From contig LURR01000014.1 of the NCBI GenBank assembly GCA_001628485.1, positions 1-56,466 on the forward strand: a stretch of 56,466 bases of DNA, in the 5' to 3' direction. Source of the stretch: Marine group II euryarchaeote REDSEA-S11_B3N4. GTDB lineage: Archaea; Thermoplasmatota; Poseidoniia; Poseidoniales; Thalassarchaeaceae. Made by a program: the position numbers and the translations under genes. Below, piece by piece: positions 25,334-32,754 of the stretch (within the stretch, counting starts at the first letter, position 1; the number at the start of each line of letters is the position of its first letter). Under the pieces are notes generated by a model. The model ran no database searches. It saw nothing but the letters and a program-made list of their open reading frames with translations, and had not been told where the DNA came from.

Positions 25334-25978
25334 TCAGAGTTCCGAAAACCTGTCTCTGATACGACCCAGAAGAGAATCGCCGTCTGGAACATCCACATCA
25401 AGGAGTAGTGCAACAATCTCCGGAGGGATGTCTAAACCCGAGTTTTGGCTAGCGAACGCTGAGATAAGCGCCAGGTGAGTCTGTACCTTCCTACCAGAGC
25501 ACCATGACCTATATTGCACATTACTTGGCCCTCCATGACCTGCTCTAAGCACCTCCTCAATACTTAGCAGGAGCGCATCTGCAGGCTCCTTGGTATTAAT
25601 CAATGAAGTTAGTATACCCCATGGGTCAGTACCGGCTGCCCGGTGGTCCAAATTCGCCAGAAGCAGCGCGGAAAGAGCAACATCCTCTCTTCCATGCCTC
25701 GACCATAGCTCTCGCATCAGCCTCCATAGCACGTCCTGATTGCTCTTAGCATGTGTAATCAACCAGGAAGCAATTCTTCTGAGGATGTCATCCGGTGTTC
25801 CAAGGTGAAAAGAGTAGCCGGCAGACGCTCCCAGTCTGTCAGTACTTGATTTCATAATCAGTGCTGGCACCCCTATCGGGTATGCCTCGCGAACTACTCT
25901 AGCCAACTTCCTGTGTGATTTGTGCACCCTCTTCGGTTGGCTCTCAAGGAACTCATCAAGTACCAATACTCCACTCAT
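25334..25978 (-). CDS. HEAT-like helical repeat protein
   Basis: A 214-residue helical protein. Helix pairs are evident: DEFLESQPKRVHKSHRKLARVVREA, TPDDILRRIASWLITHAKSNQDVLWRLMRELWSRHGREDVALSALLLANL, and WGILTSLINTKEPADALLLSIEEVLRA. The segment resembles HEAT or DNA-alkylation-repair-like (AlkD) repeats in spacing and in the Trp/Arg-rich second helix, but no catalytic signature is present. I would not assign DNA repair. It follows the TerB-like gene by 33 bases on the same strand. The ORF after it overlaps in a different frame, so the true C-terminus may be longer. Confidence 0.55.
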   Translation of the reverse strand: MSGVLVLDEFLESQPKRVHKSHRKLARVVREAYPIGVPALIMKSSTDRLGASAGYSFHLGTPDDILRRIASWLITHAKSNQDVLWRLMRELWSRHGREDVALSALLLANLDHRAAGTDPWGILTSLINTKEPADALLLSIEEVLRAGHGGPSNVQYRSWCSGRKVQTHLALISAFASQNSGLDIPPEIVALLLDVDVPDGDSLLGRIRDRFSEL

Positions 25979-26011
25979 TTCAATTACTGATTCCCTATTG
26001 GCAATTTGACG

Positions 26012-26500
26012 CTATCGACGAACAACTCGCTCCAGCAGCTGTGAAGAAATCTGTCTTAGCGCATCTCCAGTCTCATTCAGACGAACTCGATACTCGTCTA
26101 TGAAGGACCGATGGACTATTTCCTCTAACTGCCGATCCAGACTTCTTGCAATGGCCCTGTGCTCGGCCTCCTCAATAGCGAACATCTTTCTAAGATATGC
26201 AATTTGAGCAAGCACCTCCTCTGATCGATCCGTGTGGATTAGCATTGCTTCCAGTACTTGGCCGTACACTAGTATCTTCTCGCTATGCCCTAACCTATCT
26301 CCACTGATGCTTTCCGTCTCTCCAGATAGAATAGCATCGTAAATCCGCTTTGGCTCGTCCTCCTGGAGCTTCAAGGCGTGTGCTAGCTTCACCAAGATTC
26401 TCTTCTCTCCATTGGATAATTGCCCGTCTCTAAGAGCCAGTATAGATGCGTTCATGAATACTTGAGACCGATCGTCTTCGAGCCAGGCCTCTTCTACCAC
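26012..26500 (-). CDS. TerB-like protein
   Basis: A 162-residue all-helical protein resembling the TerB fold. ASILALRDGQLSNGEKRILVKLAHALKL has the characteristic DGxxxxxExxxLxxLAxxL helix-turn of TerB, with an acidic site that can bind metal. AIEEAEHRAIARSLDRQLEEIV ends the domain, and the C-terminal helix is basic (LLERVVRR). TerB-like domains occur in metal-stress and phage-defence-linked clusters, and also in membrane or DnaJ-associated proteins. The start is GTG at 26500. It is the first gene of a minus-strand set with the HEAT-like and small helical proteins, divergent from the dnaG leader. Confidence 0.6.
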   Translation of the reverse strand: MVEEAWLEDDRSQVFMNASILALRDGQLSNGEKRILVKLAHALKLQEDEPKRIYDAILSGETESISGDRLGHSEKILVYGQVLEAMLIHTDRSEEVLAQIAYLRKMFAIEEAEHRAIARSLDRQLEEIVHRSFIDEYRVRLNETGDALRQISSQLLERVVRR

Positions 26501-26622
26501 GAACCCCGATATACATACTAGACTTAACCACTGGGTATATCGCTTCAGAAAAGACCCCTTGGTGAACAGGAGGATTCATCAATACCCCTATCGCCCGGTA
26601 AATTGCTTATCAGCCCACTCGC

Positions 26623-26637
26623 GGGCGCCTTGCGCCC
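26623..26637. repeat. Inverted repeat upstream of dnaG
   Basis: GGGCGC and GCGCCC flank CTT, giving a perfect 6-base stem with a 3-base loop. It lies 80 bases upstream of the DnaG ATG, just before the C-run of the next structure, and close to where a transcript would begin if the TTGCTTATC around 26603-26611 is the TATA box. Confidence 0.5.
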
Positions 26638-26644
26638 ATCCGAA

Positions 26645-26694
26645 CCCCCCCAGCCAAATTGGCGAAACAGGGGGCAAGGCCCCGGTTTGGGGCC
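26645..26694 (+). promoter_or_regulatory. GC-rich, alternatively pairing leader of dnaG
   Basis: Between a 7-base C-run (26645-26651) and the DnaG start lie several mutually exclusive pairings. The C-run can pair with a 5-base G-run (26670-26674) around an inner stem GCCAA/TTGGC (26653-26663). The same G-run can pair with the CCCC at 26680-26683. GGCCCC (26678-26683) can pair with GGGGCC (26689-26694) around GGTTT. No known riboswitch or RNA class is recognised. This could be a cis-regulatory leader or a short ncRNA. Confidence 0.5.
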
Positions 26695-26717
26695 GAGAAG
26701 CAAAGGATTTGAAAAAT

Positions 26718-27887
26718 ATGGCAAATGAAGGAAAATACGTAATACATGCAACAATCAGAGTCGATGGTACCGTAGCGCGCAAAGACGTCGTAGGTGCTAT
26801 TTTCGGCCAGACCGAGGGACTTCTAGGAGAAGGGCTTCAGCTCAGGAAACTCCAGCAGACCGGGAGAATCGGACACGTGGATGTGAGTTTGAACAACCAC
26901 AAGGGACGTGTCCAGGGAACCCTGGAAGTCTCTTCCTCGATAGATCAGGTTAGCACTGCAGTAATCGGTGCTGCTCTGGAGACTATCGATAGGATAGGGC
27001 CATGCAAGGCCGTAATCAAGGTAAAGGAGATAGAGAACGTTAGGTCTGCTAAGAGAGACCACGTCATCGACAGAGCAAAGCAGCTTCTCCTGAACATCGT
27101 GAACTCTGCAACCGGGGAATCGAAGAATATCCTCGATGAGGTCAGGGCAGTGTTGACACTAGATACAGAGATAGACTACCAAGAGATGACCGCCGGTCCG
27201 AATGTGAAGAACTCGGATGCGATCATCATAGTTGAGGGTAGAAATGATGTCCGAAACCTACTGAAGTACGGGATTAACAATGCTATCGCGACAATGGGTT
27301 CCGGAATCAAGCCGGAACTGGCGGAGTTGGCATCCAAGAAGAAGACAGTTACCGCTTTCCTGGATGGAGATCGAGGAGGCAAACTTCTGTTAATGGAGAT
27401 TAGCGGTACACTAGGTAAGTCATTGACTCATGTAGCGTTTGCACCGCAGAGCAGGGAAGTCGAGCATCTGGAGGGCAAGGTTGTGACCAAGTGCCTAGGA
27501 CAGAAAGAACCGGCATCTAAGGCCGTCGCCAGGATTCAGACAGAGATCCAGAAGGATGACGACGCATCGGTCGGGAAAGGAAAACCGACTATGGAAGCAT
27601 CAGATGAGATCAAGGGATGGGCACCGATGATGGACGGACTCAAGAGAAACTACACAGTGATTGTCCAGGCCGATGGAAGCGGCTCTGAGCCTGTTAGTGC
27701 GAAGGACCTAGAGGCTGCTCTCGGTGAAACCGAAGGAGCCCAAGGACTAGTCTTCTCGGGTAAGGTGACAGATCGGATTCATGAACTGGCGTCGGGCGCT
27801 GGAATAACCAGTGTCGTAGGTAAGACAGTGGGTCCCCAATCTCTGAAACTTGGGGTTCAGGCGTACTCCGTCAGAGATTTGGAATGA
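26718..27887 (+). CDS. dnaG: Archaeal DnaG-like primase (Toprim)
   Basis: A 389-residue archaeal DnaG. The N-terminal archaeal domain (KYVIHATIRVDGTVARKDVVGAIFGQTEGLLG) precedes a Toprim core. IIIVEGRNDVRNLLKYGI has the catalytic E173, and AFLDGDRGG has the metal aspartates D216 and D218. The C-terminal part (MDGLKRNYTVIVQADGSGSEP) is the less conserved archaeal extension. In archaea DnaG associates with the exosome and has primase activity, while the PriS/PriL complex is the main primase; priL lies at 48336. The frame is open further upstream, but that part reads through a GC-rich structured leader and is not protein-like. The ATG at 26718 gives the family N-terminus. Confidence 0.95.
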   Translation: MANEGKYVIHATIRVDGTVARKDVVGAIFGQTEGLLGEGLQLRKLQQTGRIGHVDVSLNNHKGRVQGTLEVSSSIDQVSTAVIGAALETIDRIGPCKAVIKVKEIENVRSAKRDHVIDRAKQLLLNIVNSATGESKNILDEVRAVLTLDTEIDYQEMTAGPNVKNSDAIIIVEGRNDVRNLLKYGINNAIATMGSGIKPELAELASKKKTVTAFLDGDRGGKLLLMEISGTLGKSLTHVAFAPQSREVEHLEGKVVTKCLGQKEPASKAVARIQTEIQKDDDASVGKGKPTMEASDEIKGWAPMMDGLKRNYTVIVQADGSGSEPVSAKDLEAALGETEGAQGLVFSGKVTDRIHELASGAGITSVVGKTVGPQSLKLGVQAYSVRDLE

Positions 27888-27993
27888 GATACAACTAGCA
27901 CTTGTATGGCTGCTCTTTGACCCAGTGTTAATGGCCATCTGAGGGGCATCCATAGCAGAAGCCATCAAAAGTCTCTCATGTCCGCTGGGAGCG

Positions 27994-30282
27994 ATGCAAG
28001 AGACCACCATGGTCGTCATGACTCTCTACGGGATACTGTCGATCACTCTATTTGTTCTGTGGATAAAGCACAAGTCTGTACTTAGGCAGAGACAGAAGCT
28101 TGCATCTAAGATCGGTTCGATGAAAGGAAATCTGGTACAAACCTCGGAGAAGCTAGATCTCCTCTCCCGGGGCGTCGACACCATTCTTTCCGACGCTCCT
28201 GAAGTCCACGACTTACTGGGGGTACACAAGTCACTAGAGGCAGCAGAGTCGCTATTGTTCAATCAAGGCATACCAGTCAGTAATAGTGAGTCATGCGCAA
28301 TAGCGAGCCATGCAAGTAAGTCTTTGCTGGAGCACTATGAAGAAGGAGACCCTGAAGAAGAGAGAATAATACTCCAAGGACTTAAGCCGCTCTCGAAGAG
28401 GCTAGCTGCCATCCTCACAGAGGCTGAGATGAAGGCTGAGGATGTTGAACTGTCTGCCAATGAGCACCGGAGATTGGGTGAACTTTTCCACTCCATTGAA
28501 AGGTTTGATTGGGCCGCAGACTGCTACCACAGAGCGAATGACTTAGATCCAGAGGACGAAAAAGCTCTCCGGTCACTTTCTGACATCCAGAGGAAAAGCG
28601 GAGATCTAGACTCTCTTGATAGGACTCTAGAGAGGCTACTTGCGATTGTTCCGGATGATATCGACTTACTAAACGAGCAACTCGTTCTGTTGGACGGTAC
28701 CGAAGACGAACGCTATGTTAGAAACGCGAAGAGACTAGAGGGCTTGGGCGCCTCGGCATCTCCATCTGCAATAGATGGCGATCTTTCTCAAATATCTCAG
28801 AGAGCGAAGGAGTCAGGTAACGGAGGCCATTACTCGTCAGAAACCGCATCGGCTTTGGTCGAAAAGGCGACCAAGCAACTGATGCTCGGAGAGTTCAGAC
28901 CAGCACTGGAGTCGGTAGAATCGGCAATCAAGAGGGATCAGAATTTCGGCCAAGCATGGACACTCAAGGCCAGATTGGTTGCTGCTGAGGGTGGCTCCAT
29001 GAAGGACGTAATGAAATCCCTACGAAGGGCCAACGCCTTAGGCGAATATACTATCATTATAGAGTCCGAGATACTCGAAAACGACGGTAGGACAGATGCC
29101 TCAATAGAGGTTCTAGAGGAACATCTCCACAACTCTCCAGGAGATTCAGAGGCCAGAGGTAGACTGAGTCAACTCTGGTTAAGCAGTGGTTCACCGGACT
29201 CCGCTCGACAAACTCTAGAAGAAGCACCGGAGGAAGCCTGGAACTCGTCTACATTGCACATCATGAAGGGCAGACTCAGTCTAGTTGACGCAGAACATCA
29301 TCGTGATGAGACCGGCAAAGTCGATCAGATTCCAGTAATTGACGCACTCGTCTCTTTCGATAGGGCGATTGAGATTGATAGGGAGTCAGGTTTAGCCTGG
29401 CTTGGGAGGGCTAGAGCACTCAGATACCAAGGTGCCTTCGATGAGGCAGAAGTTGCTCTGGTGAGAGCACGGAGGCTAATTCCAGAACACCCCTCGATTT
29501 CGCTGGAGGAGGCACAGTTGTTCTTGGAGATTGGAGACTTGGAGCAGGCAAACGCACTAACTCTAGAGGCAACAACCACTCTGAAGGACAATCAAACTGT
29601 ACCGTTCATCCGGGGCATCATCGCAGCCAAGCACGGTCGTTTCAGAGAGGCGATCAAGCTATTCTCCGATACACTAAGTTTTGACCCAAAACACGCTAGG
29701 GCAAGACTAAACAGATCATCAGCAGCCCTTCTCTGTGACGATTTGGCAATGGCACTAGATGATGCCACCCAATTGGTGGAGGAACGACCCAATCATGAAC
29801 TTGGTCGCTTGAGGAAGTCGGAGATACTGATGAATCAGGGCGATTGGGAAAATGCCGAATCAGAGCTTAGAGAGCTCCTAAAGTTAAGTCATAACCATTC
29901 GATGGGACTGGTTCACTTGGGTACATGTATGATAGCAATGGGCAGGTCCGAGCAGGCGGAGAAACCTCTAAACAAAGCCATAGAGGAGAATCCCAAACTT
30001 TCGGAGGCATGGTATCAGAGAGGACTCTTGTATGTTGACTTCGGAAGATCTGAGAAGGCAATTTCCGATTTCGAGGCTGCAGTCAGGACCGACCCACAGC
30101 ACCTGGACGCGAGACTCCGCATCGCTGCAATTCTTCATGAAGGTAGAGATGTTGAGAAAGCCGCTACAGCTTGGAGGCAGGTCCTCGATGTTGACTCCCA
30201 GAATAGACTGGCAAGGAGGAGATTGGAGGAGTGTCGAGAGCAAATCAATACCAAGAGGGAAGCCCTCGTTCCAAAGGATTGA
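27994..30282 (+). CDS. TPR-repeat protein with N-terminal membrane helix
   Basis: A 762-residue protein. One membrane helix at the N-terminus (VVMTLYGILSITLFVLWIKH) is followed by a coiled-coil-like basic segment and then about 600 residues of tetratricopeptide repeats. Typical units are FDWAADCYHRANDLDPEDEKALRSLSDI, ILLNEGDWENAESELRELLKLSHNH-like, RSEQAEKPLNKAIEENPKLSEAWYQRGLLYVDFGRSEKAISDFEAAVRTDPQHLDARLRIA. Roughly a dozen repeats can be counted. The protein is a membrane-tethered scaffold facing the cytoplasm if the helix is an uncleaved anchor. Partners are unknown. The 107 bases before it contain no gene that I can support. It stops 26 bases before the redoxin gene. Confidence 0.85.
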   Translation: MQETTMVVMTLYGILSITLFVLWIKHKSVLRQRQKLASKIGSMKGNLVQTSEKLDLLSRGVDTILSDAPEVHDLLGVHKSLEAAESLLFNQGIPVSNSESCAIASHASKSLLEHYEEGDPEEERIILQGLKPLSKRLAAILTEAEMKAEDVELSANEHRRLGELFHSIERFDWAADCYHRANDLDPEDEKALRSLSDIQRKSGDLDSLDRTLERLLAIVPDDIDLLNEQLVLLDGTEDERYVRNAKRLEGLGASASPSAIDGDLSQISQRAKESGNGGHYSSETASALVEKATKQLMLGEFRPALESVESAIKRDQNFGQAWTLKARLVAAEGGSMKDVMKSLRRANALGEYTIIIESEILENDGRTDASIEVLEEHLHNSPGDSEARGRLSQLWLSSGSPDSARQTLEEAPEEAWNSSTLHIMKGRLSLVDAEHHRDETGKVDQIPVIDALVSFDRAIEIDRESGLAWLGRARALRYQGAFDEAEVALVRARRLIPEHPSISLEEAQLFLEIGDLEQANALTLEATTTLKDNQTVPFIRGIIAAKHGRFREAIKLFSDTLSFDPKHARARLNRSSAALLCDDLAMALDDATQLVEERPNHELGRLRKSEILMNQGDWENAESELRELLKLSHNHSMGLVHLGTCMIAMGRSEQAEKPLNKAIEENPKLSEAWYQRGLLYVDFGRSEKAISDFEAAVRTDPQHLDARLRIAAILHEGRDVEKAATAWRQVLDVDSQNRLARRRLEECREQINTKREALVPKD

Positions 30283-30308
30283 ACAGTGTGCCGCCTTGGC
30301 GCTAATAC

Positions 30309-30863
30309 ATGCACTTCTTGAAGAAACTTGAACCGGGAGCATTGGCCCCTAATTTCGAACTTCCAAATGCCAACGAGAACTCAGGCGGACAGACCCTCAC
30401 ACTCAGTGATACCATGGGAGAGAACGGTGCTGTGGTCTTCTTCACTTGCAATCACTGCCCGTATGTAGTAGGATCGGAGCCCAGAATAGAGGACGCAGCT
30501 AATGTAGCCAGAAGCAAGGGTCTGGGATTCGTCGGAATCAACTCAAATGACCCAGTCAAGTATGAATCGGATTCATGGGAGAACATGGTAAAGAGAGCTA
30601 ACAAGGGAATGTCATACCCCTACCTCCACGACTCAACACAGGAAGTTGCGATTGCCTACAGTGCGGAGAGAACTCCTGAGTTCTACCTTCTGAATAATGA
30701 ATCAATCGTAGTCTACAGGGGTCGCCTGGACGACTCTCCTAGAGATCCGTCACACGCTACAACTTCCGAACTAGACGACGCGATAAACGAACTTATCTCA
30801 GGGCAGCAGGTGTCTGTGTCCAGGACAGAGAGTATCGGTTGCTCAGTAAAGTGGAAGGAATAG
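30309..30863 (+). CDS. Thioredoxin-fold redoxin, AhpC/TSA-like
   Basis: A 184-residue protein of the thioredoxin fold. APNFELPNANENSGGQTLTLSD is the usual peroxiredoxin/TlpA start. The redox site is FTCNHCPYV with C47 and C50 (a CNHC motif as in the bacterial thioredoxin-like DUF family with CxHCPY). YPYLHDSTQEVAIAYSAERTPEFYLLN holds the cis-proline TPEF. No signal peptide is visible, so it acts in the cytoplasm, possibly as a thiol oxidoreductase. The last 25 bases overlap the start of the methyltransferase gene. Confidence 0.88.
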   Translation: MHFLKKLEPGALAPNFELPNANENSGGQTLTLSDTMGENGAVVFFTCNHCPYVVGSEPRIEDAANVARSKGLGFVGINSNDPVKYESDSWENMVKRANKGMSYPYLHDSTQEVAIAYSAERTPEFYLLNNESIVVYRGRLDDSPRDPSHATTSELDDAINELISGQQVSVSRTESIGCSVKWKE

Positions 30864-31693
30864 GTGCTAATTTGTCAACTGGCATCCCTGCGAGGATATT
30901 CTACTCTGTAATGCGACTGGCTCCTTCCAGGGTTAGGATGAGAATGTGGAGAGGCCTATATCAGAGGATGGCAAGATCACAGAAAGACTCCAATTTCCGA
31001 TTCATGAATTACGGATTCACAGATGGAGACGAACTCGAACTATCGCCCGAGGATGAGGGAGACAGGCTATTCATCCAACTATACAACATGAACATAAGGG
31101 ATGTTGAGATTGAGGGAAAGGAAGTCCTCGAAGTAGGGTCTGGGAGGGGAGGAGGAGCGAGTTGGATATCAAGGAAATACAACCCAAAATACCTACTTGC
31201 GGTAGACTATTCAGATGAGGCGATACGACTCTCTCAAGGATGGTTTTCTGACCAGGATAATTTAGAATTCAGGGTTGGAAACGCTCAGCAACTTCCTCTA
31301 CCAGATCAATCCTTTGATATCGTGTATAATGTCGAATCATCCCATTGCTATGCTGATATTCCAGCCTTCATCTCTGAGGTATTCAGGGTTCTAAAGCCAG
31401 GTGGAAAGTTCTGCTGGACCGATATGAGGGATAAGAAAACCATGGAGAAAATGCACCAGAATTTCGTCCAGTCCGGATTTACCATAGAGTCATGGACGGA
31501 CGTGACTGAAAACGTAGTGGACGCATTGGATATTATCGATGAGGGCCGGAGGGAGATGATACGCCAAAGTGCTCCGCCTTCTCTCAGGAAAAGCTTCGAG
31601 ACCTTCGGGGGAGTGCCCGGCACTCCTGTTTACGAGGCCCTAAAATCGGGGAGGATTCAGTATTTCAGATATCTTCTTTGCAAACCCATATAG
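30839..31693 (+). CDS. SAM-dependent methyltransferase, class I
   Basis: A 284-residue methyltransferase. The SAM-binding motif I is KEVLEVGSGRGGGASWI (about 96-112). Motif II is LLAVDYSDEAI. GNAQQLPLPDQSFDIVYNVESSHCY holds motifs III and IV, and EVFRVLKPGGKFCWTDM is motif V/VI. This is the arrangement of small-molecule and lipid or sterol C/O-methyltransferases (UbiE/sterol type). The substrate is not deducible. The start is a TTG at 30839 overlapping the redoxin gene; no nearer ATG preserves the full N-terminal helix (FYSVMRLAPSRVRMRMW). Convergent with the Lrp regulator. Confidence 0.85.
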   Translation: MLSKVEGIGANLSTGIPARIFYSVMRLAPSRVRMRMWRGLYQRMARSQKDSNFRFMNYGFTDGDELELSPEDEGDRLFIQLYNMNIRDVEIEGKEVLEVGSGRGGGASWISRKYNPKYLLAVDYSDEAIRLSQGWFSDQDNLEFRVGNAQQLPLPDQSFDIVYNVESSHCYADIPAFISEVFRVLKPGGKFCWTDMRDKKTMEKMHQNFVQSGFTIESWTDVTENVVDALDIIDEGRREMIRQSAPPSLRKSFETFGGVPGTPVYEALKSGRIQYFRYLLCKPI

Positions 31694-31707
31694 ACGATAT
31701 TCAAATT

Positions 31708-32130
31708 CTAATACTGCTCTAGGACGAGTTCGGTCTGAGTTGAACTGATGTCTCCGGGTGCTGCTAACCACATTCTGTCCAGCATGTCCCTCAAAGCCAC
31801 GGTATCATCAACGTGAACCACCGCAACCAGATCTGCATCGCCGCTGATTTCGTATACGCACTCCACGCCAGCCCATCCTGAGAACTCACCAGCCAGAGAA
31901 CCAATCTCGGTACCCGAACCAACTTTGAGACGAATCAGCGCGGTGAGCCCTATTCCGGACTCTCTAACCGTATATCCTCTGATTACCCCCTCATCCTCTA
32001 GCCTTTTGATCCTAGTTCGGACAGTCCTCTCTGTGACGCCGACTCCTTTGGCTATCTCTACGTAGGGGGCCCTTGCGGACTCTCTGAGGAAGGATAGAAT
32101 AGACCTGTCTAGTGAATCAACATTACTCAT
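31708..32130 (-). CDS. Lrp/AsnC-family transcription regulator
   Basis: A 140-residue regulator. The N-terminal winged helix-turn-helix is SLDRSILSFLRESARAPYVEIAKGVGVTERTVRTRIKRLEDEGVIRGYTV (5-54), with recognition helix TERTVRTRIKRL. The C-terminal RAM domain (about 60-140) has the ligand-binding pattern LTALIRLKVGSG and YEISGDADLVAVVHVDD. Lrp proteins form octamers and respond to amino acids or other small molecules. Gene context gives no target directly. It diverges from the unknown 144-residue protein across 142 bases of AT-rich sequence, where it probably also acts on itself. Confidence 0.93.
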   Translation of the reverse strand: MSNVDSLDRSILSFLRESARAPYVEIAKGVGVTERTVRTRIKRLEDEGVIRGYTVRESGIGLTALIRLKVGSGTEIGSLAGEFSGWAGVECVYEISGDADLVAVVHVDDTVALRDMLDRMWLAAPGDISSTQTELVLEQY

Positions 32131-32272
32131 ACTCTTCTCCGAAAAACATGCAACTTATGGTTATTTCTTGGTGTTATGGAACATTTTTCTTCATAAAAAC
32201 ACACTTTTCTAGTCATTGTTTAATTGAATAAAATTGGTTGTATTCAAATGGGACGGCCTACTCTGATTTGTC
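32131..32272. promoter_or_regulatory. AT-rich divergent promoter region with inverted repeat
   Basis: The 142-base region between the lrp gene and its divergent neighbour is strikingly A/T-rich. On the plus strand, TTTAATTGAATA (32219-32230) is a TATA-like element 43-54 bases before the ATG at 32273. It overlaps an inverted repeat with perfect 7-base arms TTGAATA (32224-32230) and TATTCAA (32241-32247), spacer 10. A centre-to-centre spacing of about 17 bases is not a full helical turn multiple, so an Lrp operator is possible but not proven. Confidence 0.5.
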
Positions 32273-32707
32273 ATGAGTCAGGAAGAAGCAGTCTCCCAAC
32301 TCAGGATCCAGGAGTATCTTGATGACGTGTCTGAACTAGATATCCCCCATTCAGAATCCCAGTGGCACCATATTGACGTGGCATCCCTGTTGGATGGAAC
32401 CAAGATCGAGGGTCACGAACTTGACCCAACTACTGGTTCCTCGCTCATCTTCCTCCCAAGGAGCGCCATGTTATGCTGCCCCAAGTCTGGCAGGATCCAC
32501 CATTACCCTAAGCACCTATTGCACTGCTTCGTAGACGATAACCGTTCCAAATCTAATGATGCAGATGGGGTGCTAATTAGGGCCGAACTATTCTCTATTT
32601 CACCTAATGAGGAGCAACTCTGCTGGGAATGCACATGCAGGTCAGAACTGGAAGTCCCAGAGATGCAGAGTAAGGTTTCTCGGTGGCTCAGTTGGCTTAA
32701 CAGATAG
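32273..32707 (+). CDS. Uncharacterised Cys-rich protein
   Basis: A 144-residue protein that I do not recognise. Three features stand out: a CCPKSGRIHHYPKHLLHCF block (residues about 68-87) with three Cys and several His, a CWECTC cluster near residue 122-127, and a Trp-rich C-terminus (RWLSWLNR). The spacing suggests metal binding or a zinc or iron-sulfur site, but no known motif fits exactly. It reads divergently from an Lrp regulator and is followed by enolase, so it may belong to the regulated unit. No signal peptide or membrane helix is seen. Confidence 0.6.
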   Translation: MSQEEAVSQLRIQEYLDDVSELDIPHSESQWHHIDVASLLDGTKIEGHELDPTTGSSLIFLPRSAMLCCPKSGRIHHYPKHLLHCFVDDNRSKSNDADGVLIRAELFSISPNEEQLCWECTCRSELEVPEMQSKVSRWLSWLNR

Positions 32708-32722
32708 CGATTTGAATCGCTA
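32705..32722. repeat. Perfect palindrome at the end of the Cys-rich gene
   Basis: An inverted repeat with 8-base arms TAGCGATT and AATCGCTA separated by TG. It contains the stop codon of the 144-residue gene and lies 32 bases before the enolase ATG. No T-run follows, so a plain terminator is not supported; it may be an operator or mRNA-end structure. Confidence 0.45.
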
Positions 32723-32754
32723 CCTTGAGAAGTCAGGGGCTTGTGGGCAAGTCA

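Noticed and set aside
26559-26717. N-terminal extension of DnaG
   Set aside because: The extension reads through the GC-rich structured leader and has no family resemblance; the family start is the ATG at 26718.
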